Of a DNA stretch of 64,000 nt, positions 58,669 to 64,000 are shown in pieces (position 1 is the stretch's first letter; each line of letters begins with the position of its first letter). The notes under the pieces are model-generated. The model was not told the DNA's origin. It searched no databases and was given only the letters and a program-made list of their open reading frames with translations. A program made the translations under genes and the position numbers. Origin of the DNA: Fimbriimonadaceae bacterium (GTDB lineage: Bacteria; Armatimonadota; Fimbriimonadia; Fimbriimonadales; Fimbriimonadaceae); contig JAHCHO010000001.1 in NCBI GenBank assembly GCA_026129685.1, positions 248,001 through 312,000 on the forward strand, given 5' to 3'.

Positions 58669-59340
58669 CTCGCCCCGTTCCCCGTCCAGCACCATCCGCG
58701 TGCCCCCGATCACGAACGCCGGCAGCAGCAACAGATTGAGGAACGGCACGAGTGAAAGCAGGCCGACCCCGGTCGCAAACCCCAAAGCCCCCGGTAGCCG
58801 ACACACCCGCCGAAACTGCGGCCCCAGCGTCAGGCCTCGACGCGACAGCGCACTCGACGTGGTGTCCAGCAACGCCATCGTCCCCGCAACCGCCACCGCG
58901 AGCGCCCCCGCGAACGCCCACCCGAACAGGGTTCCGAACAGCCCCATCGTGAACCCCACGACGATCCGCGCCACCAAATCCAAGCGTTGCCGACCCCTGG
59001 ACAGCGGGCATCGAGCCGGCGTATGACCCAGCGACCGCTCCGTCTCCTCGCTCAGCCGATCCCAGAGCAACGACGAGAAGAAGAAGCAGAGGGTCACGAA
59101 GATCATCCCCGAAGCAAGAACCCAAATCAGGCCGAACGCCAACCCCCCGATCAACAGCCCCCAGCCCTGAGCCACCCCCCAACCCGCCAGCAACGTGGAC
59201 ACGAGTGGCGCGACCACGAGCAATCCTACAACGAACGCAACCGCGTACAGCCCCGCCGCGCGGATCAACGGCCCCACCGCGAAAGGCCAGAGCCGGTGAT
59301 CCGTGAACAGACGTCCGAGGCCGAAGGCGAGGTACCGCAT
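58660..59340 (-). CDS. EI24/CysZ-like integral membrane protein
   Basis: A 226-aa protein with about five or six membrane segments (for example PFAVGPLIRAAGLYAVAFVVGLL, IWVLASGMIFVTLCFFF, LVPFLNLLLLPAFVIGG) and the EI24 domain pattern SSLLWDRLSEETERSLGH. CysZ members transport sulfate. The placement next to a sulfatase makes a sulfate role plausible, but it is only a guess. ATG 59340 was chosen at the start of the domain. Confidence 0.8.
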   Translation of the reverse strand: MRYLAFGLGRLFTDHRLWPFAVGPLIRAAGLYAVAFVVGLLVVAPLVSTLLAGWGVAQGWGLLIGGLAFGLIWVLASGMIFVTLCFFFSSLLWDRLSEETERSLGHTPARCPLSRGRQRLDLVARIVVGFTMGLFGTLFGWAFAGALAVAVAGTMALLDTTSSALSRRGLTLGPQFRRVCRLPGALGFATGVGLLSLVPFLNLLLLPAFVIGGTRMVLDGERGESL

Positions 59341-59376
59341 GGCGCACGGGTAGGAACGGTCCCGCTCCGCGTCCGG

Positions 59377-59404
59377 TTGCGGTTCGAACCCCAAGCAGTA
59401 ACAT
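59377..59404 (+). promoter_or_regulatory. Promoter of the GH2 gene (leaderless)
   Basis: TTGCGG (59377-59382), a 16-nt spacer and TAACAT (59399-59404), six nt before the ATG at 59411. Confidence 0.6.
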
Positions 59405-59410
59405 AGGCCC

Positions 59411-61660
59411 ATGCCGCTCGCGCTGATCGTATGCGCCGCGCTCGGACTCGCCATGGCCGACGATTGGAAACCCGTCCCCGGACGCATCATGACGCGGTGG
59501 GCCGCCCAGGTCCGCCCCGAAGCCCCCCTTCCCGAACACCCCCGGCCCCAGTTGGTGCGCGAGAAGTGGCGGAGCCTGAACGGACTCTGGGACTACGCGA
59601 TCCGCCCCCCGGCGACTCCGCCCAACGACGCCTACGACGGCAAGATCCTGGTCCCCTACCCCGTCGAGTCCGCCCTGTCCGGCGTCGGGCGGGCCGTCGG
59701 CCCCGGCGATCTCCTCGTCTATCGCCGAACCTTCGACCTTCCCAAAGGTTGGGAGGACGACCGTACGCTCCTCCACTTCGGCGCGGTGGACTGGGAAGCG
59801 CGCGTCCTCCTCAACGGCCGCGAAGTGGGCCGCCACACCGGCGGGTACGACCCTTTCACCTTCGACCTCACTCCCTTCCTCACGAGCGGTCCCCAGACGA
59901 TCGAAGTCCGGGTCACCGATCCCACCGACACGGGCTACCAGCCTCGGGGCAAACAGACCCTCCGCCCTCAGGGCATCTTCTACACCGCCGTCACCGGCAT
60001 CTGGCAGACCGTCTGGCTCGAGAGCGTTCCGAAGGAAGCGCACCTCACCGCCCTCAAGCCCGTCGCCGACCTCGATGCCAAGGTCCTCCGTCTCCGCCCC
60101 ATCGCCGAAGGACTCCGTCCCGGCGACGTGCTCGAAGCCACCCTCCTCGAAGGCAAGGCCGTGGTTGCCGAAGCAAAGGGTGCCCCATTCTCCGAACTCG
60201 TCCTCGCCGTAAAGGAACCCAAGCTCTGGTCGCCAGATCACCCGTTCCTCTACGACCTGAACGTCCGCGTCCTTCGCGGCGGCAAAACCCTGGACGAGGT
60301 CAAGAGCTACGCCGCGATGCGTTCCGTCGGCCTCGCGAAGGACGACCAGGGCGTCCCGCGCCTCACCCTCAACGGCAATCCGATCTTCCACCTCGGGCCC
60401 CTCGACCAAGGCTGGTGGCCGGACGGCCTCTACACCGCCCCCACCGACGAAGCCCTCCGTTTCGACGTCGAGGTCACCCGCCGCATGGGCTTCAACATGG
60501 CGCGCAAGCACGTCAAGGTCGAGCCCGCCCGCTGGTACTACCACTGCGACCGCCTCGGCCTCATGGTCTGGCAGGATATGCCGAGCGGCTGGGAAGCCCA
60601 CGTGCCGACCGGCGGCGCCGACTCCCTCCGCTACCACCACTCGGACGCCTTTCGCGCGAACTACGCCGCCGAACTCCGCGCAATGGTGGACGCCCTCTTC
60701 CCCTTCCCCAGCATCGTCATGTGGGTCCCCTACAACGAGGGCTGGGGCCAAGCCGAGACCAAGCCGATCGCCGCCTGGCTCAAAGCCTACGACCCCTCCC
60801 GCACCGTCGACTCCTGTAGCGGATGGGACGACCACGGCGTCGGCGACGTCCACGACGTCCACGTTTACCCCGGCCCCGGCATGCCGCCCGTTTCGGCTTC
60901 ACGCGCCGCCGTATTGGGGGAGTTCGGAGGACTCGGCTTCCCCGTGAGGGGCCACCTCTGGAAGGACGACGGCAACTGGGGCTACCAGACCTTCGCCACC
61001 GCCGCCGACCTTGAGGCCAGGTACCGCGAGATTCTCGAGCGCCTCCTGCTCCTCAAGGGCAAGGGCCTTTCCGCCGGAATCTACACCCAGACCACCGACG
61101 TCGAGGTCGAAACCAACGGCCTCCTGACCTACGACCGCGCCGTTGAAAAGATGCCCGCCGCCACCCTCAAGGCGATCAACGAACGGCTCTACGGTCCCGC
61201 GCCGACGCTGACCTACGTCGTGCCGACGAGCGAGGCCGAGCCCCAGACCTGGCGCTACACGATCAACGAACCACCCGCAGGTTGGGAAACGCTCGACTTC
61301 CGTGACGCGGCCTGGAAGTCCGGTCCAGGCGTGATCGGGAGCGAAGGCACCCCCGGCGCGAACGTCCGCACGCCCTGGACCACCGACCGCGTCTGGCTGC
61401 GCCGCGAGTTCACCCTCGCCGCCAAGCCCGCCGCCGACCTGCGCCTCTACGTCCACCACGACGAGGACGCCGACGTCTATCTCAACGGGGTGCGCATCGC
61501 GTCGCTCAAGGGTTATACGACCGACTACATCGCCGTTCCCCTGCCACCCGACGCGCTGGCCGCATTCCGGACCCGCCGCAATGTCCTCGCCGCTCACGTC
61601 CGCAACACGCGCGGCGGGCAGTGCTTCGACGCGGGCTTCGTGCGCATCGTCGCGAAGTGA
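59411..61660 (+). CDS. GH2-family glycosidase (beta-galactosidase-type), secreted
   Basis: A 749-aa enzyme: signal peptide (PLALIVCAALGLAMA), sugar-binding jelly roll with SLNGLWDYAIRPP, immunoglobulin-like domain, then a TIM barrel with NMARKHVKVEPARWYYHCDRLG, the acid/base Glu in WVPYNEGWGQ near residue 442, and the nucleophile Glu in VLGEFGGLGFPV near 504. A C-terminal beta domain (YVHHDEDADVYLNGV) ends it. GH2 enzymes include beta-galactosidase, beta-mannosidase and beta-glucuronidase; which one cannot be told. TAACAT six nt upstream marks a leaderless start. Confidence 0.92.
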   Translation: MPLALIVCAALGLAMADDWKPVPGRIMTRWAAQVRPEAPLPEHPRPQLVREKWRSLNGLWDYAIRPPATPPNDAYDGKILVPYPVESALSGVGRAVGPGDLLVYRRTFDLPKGWEDDRTLLHFGAVDWEARVLLNGREVGRHTGGYDPFTFDLTPFLTSGPQTIEVRVTDPTDTGYQPRGKQTLRPQGIFYTAVTGIWQTVWLESVPKEAHLTALKPVADLDAKVLRLRPIAEGLRPGDVLEATLLEGKAVVAEAKGAPFSELVLAVKEPKLWSPDHPFLYDLNVRVLRGGKTLDEVKSYAAMRSVGLAKDDQGVPRLTLNGNPIFHLGPLDQGWWPDGLYTAPTDEALRFDVEVTRRMGFNMARKHVKVEPARWYYHCDRLGLMVWQDMPSGWEAHVPTGGADSLRYHHSDAFRANYAAELRAMVDALFPFPSIVMWVPYNEGWGQAETKPIAAWLKAYDPSRTVDSCSGWDDHGVGDVHDVHVYPGPGMPPVSASRAAVLGEFGGLGFPVRGHLWKDDGNWGYQTFATAADLEARYREILERLLLLKGKGLSAGIYTQTTDVEVETNGLLTYDRAVEKMPAATLKAINERLYGPAPTLTYVVPTSEAEPQTWRYTINEPPAGWETLDFRDAAWKSGPGVIGSEGTPGANVRTPWTTDRVWLRREFTLAAKPAADLRLYVHHDEDADVYLNGVRIASLKGYTTDYIAVPLPPDALAAFRTRRNVLAAHVRNTRGGQCFDAGFVRIVAK

Positions 61661-61850
61661 CCCCGCGCCGACGGGAAGTGAGGGCCGAGGCCGCAACTTG
61701 ACCTGGGCCACCGGGCGTCCCCGAAAGGGAAGAAATCACAGGGCCGCCCTCTCAACGAGAGGACCGGCGGCTTGTCGGGGCTGGTGACTTCACCAAGGCG
61801 TAGAGTCGGAGGAGCGGTCCGGTTCGCTGCCGGGCGTCGTGCCTTGCGCC

Positions 61851-63479
61851 TTAACGGTCTTTCGGGGTGACTCTCCAACCTTGCCGGGTGACGATCGGCA
61901 CGTAGCCAACCTCCAGCCCCCGGGGAGGCTTTACCAGAAGGGCCGGATCGAGACTCGCCAACCGGCCAACTGAATTCGGAGGCAGGTAATTGCGATTCGG
62001 CTTCCATCTTCGGTGAATCTGTTCGACGCGTTTCTGTATCGCTTCGCGCTCGGCTCGCGTCATGTCGGCGTTTTGGAGAGCAGGCTGGTCGGCGAACCGG
62101 TACCAGAAGTAAGTGACTTCGCTGCCATCGCCCAGAACACGCTTGAAGGGTCCGGCGACGGGTCCGGGTTTCTTCCAGGATGAATCGGGTTCGTTAGGCG
62201 TCACATAGGGATCCGTCGTCCGTTTCGGCACCGGAAACTTGGCATCGCGCAACCCAGTCTCGGCGGGAACCTCGCCTGGTGTCACAACCACCCAGCGTTC
62301 TGGGCCGTTCGCGTTGGTGGTCAGTCGATAAAACTCGGGCAGGGTCACGAGCGAGGCTGATGCCCCGGAACGGCTGAGTAACCCGCGATTCCACCGAATC
62401 CCATAGGTCGAGTCATTGAGGGCGACCGGCGTCGCGTAGGATGCCCAATCAACTTCGGGAGCCTTCGCTCGGTCTTCTCCTGGCAGGTAGATCTTCCATG
62501 TCGAATAGCCGCCACCCTTGAACGTATGGACGCTCGAGGACGATTCCGAAACCAACCCCGATGCCGCCGGTCCACCACGGAACCACCGGTCGACGGAGTG
62601 CCAGAGGGCGTCTTTCGAGTAAGCCGTGATTCGGTGGATGAGCGGAGCCTCCTTTCCGATCGCACCGGGGAATTGTGTCGGTGCGATGCGGGCGTAGGTT
62701 ATCCCGGCTCGATCCTGGGCGACCATCGCCGGGATGTGCTGAGTCTCCATCTGCACGGCTTTGTTGGGCTCGGAAGGACGCGTATCCAGAAACTGACCGG
62801 CTAGTTTCGGGTTCTCCGCCGACGCCTTCGCCCAGAAATGGGGCAGGAAGAACGCGACGGGACCCTTGAAGTTCGCCGAGTTCAAGAACAGAGTCCAGGA
62901 GTGGTTGCCCGTCGGCACTTCTCTTCCGGCGGTCCTGGTCTTAGGATCGGTCAAAGGTAAGGGCAGGTATCCATAGCCAAAGAGTTCACCTTGGGTCCCT
63001 TGCTTAAGGTTTAGACCATCGGGTGGCCAAAGCACCCACGGGCTGAGTTGGGCCACACCGTAGAGTCCCGTCGGGTTTTTCCAATCTCTTCCCTTGCCCG
63101 CGCCGGGGCCGTTCGCCCACTCGCTAAAGTTGAGTGCGACGCCCCCCATGATGAACTTGGGCGTCTCCGTCGCGAAGCGCGTGTCTCGCCACCAGCCGAG
63201 ACCGCCTTCAATGTCGGTGTAATGATCCTTTGGGGCCTCTCCGTCGAACTGAGGGAACATCCAGGTTCCGAACAAGCCGCTTTGGAAATCCTGGCCCGGG
63301 TAGGACCTTAGCATCGGCCATGCCGCGACGTACATCGAGAATCCTCCGTTGTAGCTCCTGTCCACCCGTTCGTGCGGCACGATGAGGTAGCCCGCCATCT
63401 CGGTGAGTTGGGGAGTTTGCGCATGTGCGAACATCGTCGCCGCTAGAATCACGTGGGAAGAGAGGAGGAGGGAGGTCAT
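61851..63479 (-). CDS. Conserved secreted protein of unknown function (542 aa)
   Basis: The signal peptide (TSLLLSSHVILAATMFAHAQ) is followed by a large aromatic-rich domain with PHERVDRSYNGGFSMYVAAWP, GLFGTWMFPQFDGEAPKDHYTD and FYRLTTNANGPERWVVVTPG, and a C-terminal part with EVTYFWYRFADQPAL. I do not recognise a named domain. It overlaps the CE6-type esterase gene by ATGA, so the two work together, perhaps in deacetylation of a polysaccharide. Confidence 0.72.
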   Translation of the reverse strand: MTSLLLSSHVILAATMFAHAQTPQLTEMAGYLIVPHERVDRSYNGGFSMYVAAWPMLRSYPGQDFQSGLFGTWMFPQFDGEAPKDHYTDIEGGLGWWRDTRFATETPKFIMGGVALNFSEWANGPGAGKGRDWKNPTGLYGVAQLSPWVLWPPDGLNLKQGTQGELFGYGYLPLPLTDPKTRTAGREVPTGNHSWTLFLNSANFKGPVAFFLPHFWAKASAENPKLAGQFLDTRPSEPNKAVQMETQHIPAMVAQDRAGITYARIAPTQFPGAIGKEAPLIHRITAYSKDALWHSVDRWFRGGPAASGLVSESSSSVHTFKGGGYSTWKIYLPGEDRAKAPEVDWASYATPVALNDSTYGIRWNRGLLSRSGASASLVTLPEFYRLTTNANGPERWVVVTPGEVPAETGLRDAKFPVPKRTTDPYVTPNEPDSSWKKPGPVAGPFKRVLGDGSEVTYFWYRFADQPALQNADMTRAEREAIQKRVEQIHRRWKPNRNYLPPNSVGRLASLDPALLVKPPRGLEVGYVPIVTRQGWRVTPKDR

Positions 63480-64000
63480 CTTGAAGCTCGCTTCAGAAGA
63501 CCCGCCATCGCACGCCCCATCCCGTCGCCGATGAGATAGTAGGTCTCGGCGTTGCTGTTCCAGTGGTAGCCCTGATCGCTGGGAGAGACTTCGGTAGGTC
63601 GCCAAAAGGCGCGGGTACCGACAAAGGCCACGTTCCCTTTGAACTCCTTGTACTGGGCAACGGCTGCCTGTGCCTTCATCAGTTGAAGCGCGAGCTCGTT
63701 CTCTTCGGCTTCGCCGCCCATACCGGTCTCAGCGATCACGAAGGGCAAGTTCGGCTTGCGCAGATCCTTCCTCACGTCTCGGATGAAGTTGGCCATGTTC
63801 TGCTCGTACTCCTGCACAAAAGCAGCGTTGATGCGGTCATTCCACCCCTGGTGCCAACCGAACCCGACCAGTTGAACGGGGCGTCCTCTCAACTCGGGGA
63901 AATGGGTGCCCAGGTTTGCCATGACGTCCTGAGCCTGTCGAACCACCTCCGTGTAGAAGGGGCCCACTTTCCCGCCCGAGCTTGGTGGTCGGAAGTCCTC
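63476..64000 (-). CDS. CE6-type acetylesterase/sialate O-acetylesterase, C-terminal part
   Basis: Only the C-terminal 175 residues lie in the window; the start is beyond the right edge. Visible are VQLVGFGWHQGWNDRINAAF (block with the WHQG motif) and YHWNSNAETYYLIGDGMGRAM with the catalytic His region. The family belongs to SGNH hydrolases that remove acetyl groups from xylan or sialic acid. The stop (TGA) overlaps the start of the next gene, implying coupled translation. Confidence 0.82.
   Translation of the reverse strand, partial: EDFRPPSSGGKVGPFYTEVVRQAQDVMANLGTHFPELRGRPVQLVGFGWHQGWNDRINAAFVQEYEQNMANFIRDVRKDLRKPNLPFVIAETGMGGEAEENELALQLMKAQAAVAQYKEFKGNVAFVGTRAFWRPTEVSPSDQGYHWNSNAETYYLIGDGMGRAMAGLLKRASR

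Overview
The window is GC-rich, densely coded chromosome, very probably from an Armatimonadota bacterium of the Fimbriimonadia type. I infer this from a pseudopilin whose N-terminus reads [20 protein letters not shown] followed by FPVFAQAK, from a PEP-CTERM protein with a VPEPSTLVAFGLGALALKRR tail, from a DUF1501/DUF1800 pair, and from many unrelated secreted glycosidases with no SusC/SusD genes. No database search was possible.

The standout region is 1261-7899. A 6.5-kb integrative element (about 1304-7848) has inserted into the anticodon loop of a tRNA-Arg(UCG) gene. It leaves the 5' half at 1261-1303 and the 3' half at 7849-7899, and neither half is rebuilt. Just inside its left end the element carries its own complete tRNA-Arg(UCG). 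That gene is interrupted between anticodon bases 34 and 35 by a 217-nt group IC3 self-splicing intron. The intron also interrupts the 18-bp sequence that serves as the integration core, so the replacement tRNA should restore arginine decoding while being immune to the element's own recombinase. The element also carries four arm-type repeats, a primase-like protein, two tyrosine recombinases, a lipoprotein and two small proteins.

Region by region: 2-1270 is the end of a GHL10 glycosidase. 7945-13406 holds an esterase (with a one-base frameshift), a large six-hairpin glycosidase and a secreted protein. 13639-16498 is the proton-translocating transhydrogenase operon. 16680-18733 is an autoregulated LacI-type regulator followed by a pseudopilin. 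18784-29430 holds a lipoprotein, a tricorn-like protease, an esterase, a YeeE/YedE sulfur-transport pair (the first frameshifted), a serine hydrolase, a pullulanase and a HAD hydrolase. 29557-39129 holds a GNAT, a GT4/GH130 pair, a ferritin-like protein, two tiny basic proteins, a GH53 galactanase, a GNAT-like/SIMPL pair, a PEP-CTERM protein and a CBM9-like protein. 39193-46363 is a run of small cytosolic genes (DUF1801, GNATs, DUF1905, DinB, P-loop kinases, YCII, a nucleotidyltransferase pair) around a GH39 enzyme. 46679-64000 holds tRNA-Glu, an operon of beta-barrel, cupredoxin-like and GGDEF/HD-GYP proteins, DUF1501/DUF1800, GH116, a carbonic-anhydrase-like protein, a sulfatase, an EI24 membrane protein, a GH2 enzyme, and a conserved secreted protein with a CE6-type esterase.

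Two themes run through the window. First, the secreted enzymes (GHL10, GH53, GH39, GH116, GH2, GH13 pullulanase, sulfatase, acetyl esterases) describe a heterotroph that degrades complex plant or algal polysaccharides. Second, about twenty genes have a TANNNT -10 box only 5-9 nt upstream of the start codon and no Shine-Dalgarno sequence. This predicts widespread leaderless mRNAs, while genes inside operons use ribosome-binding sites and ATGA-type overlaps.
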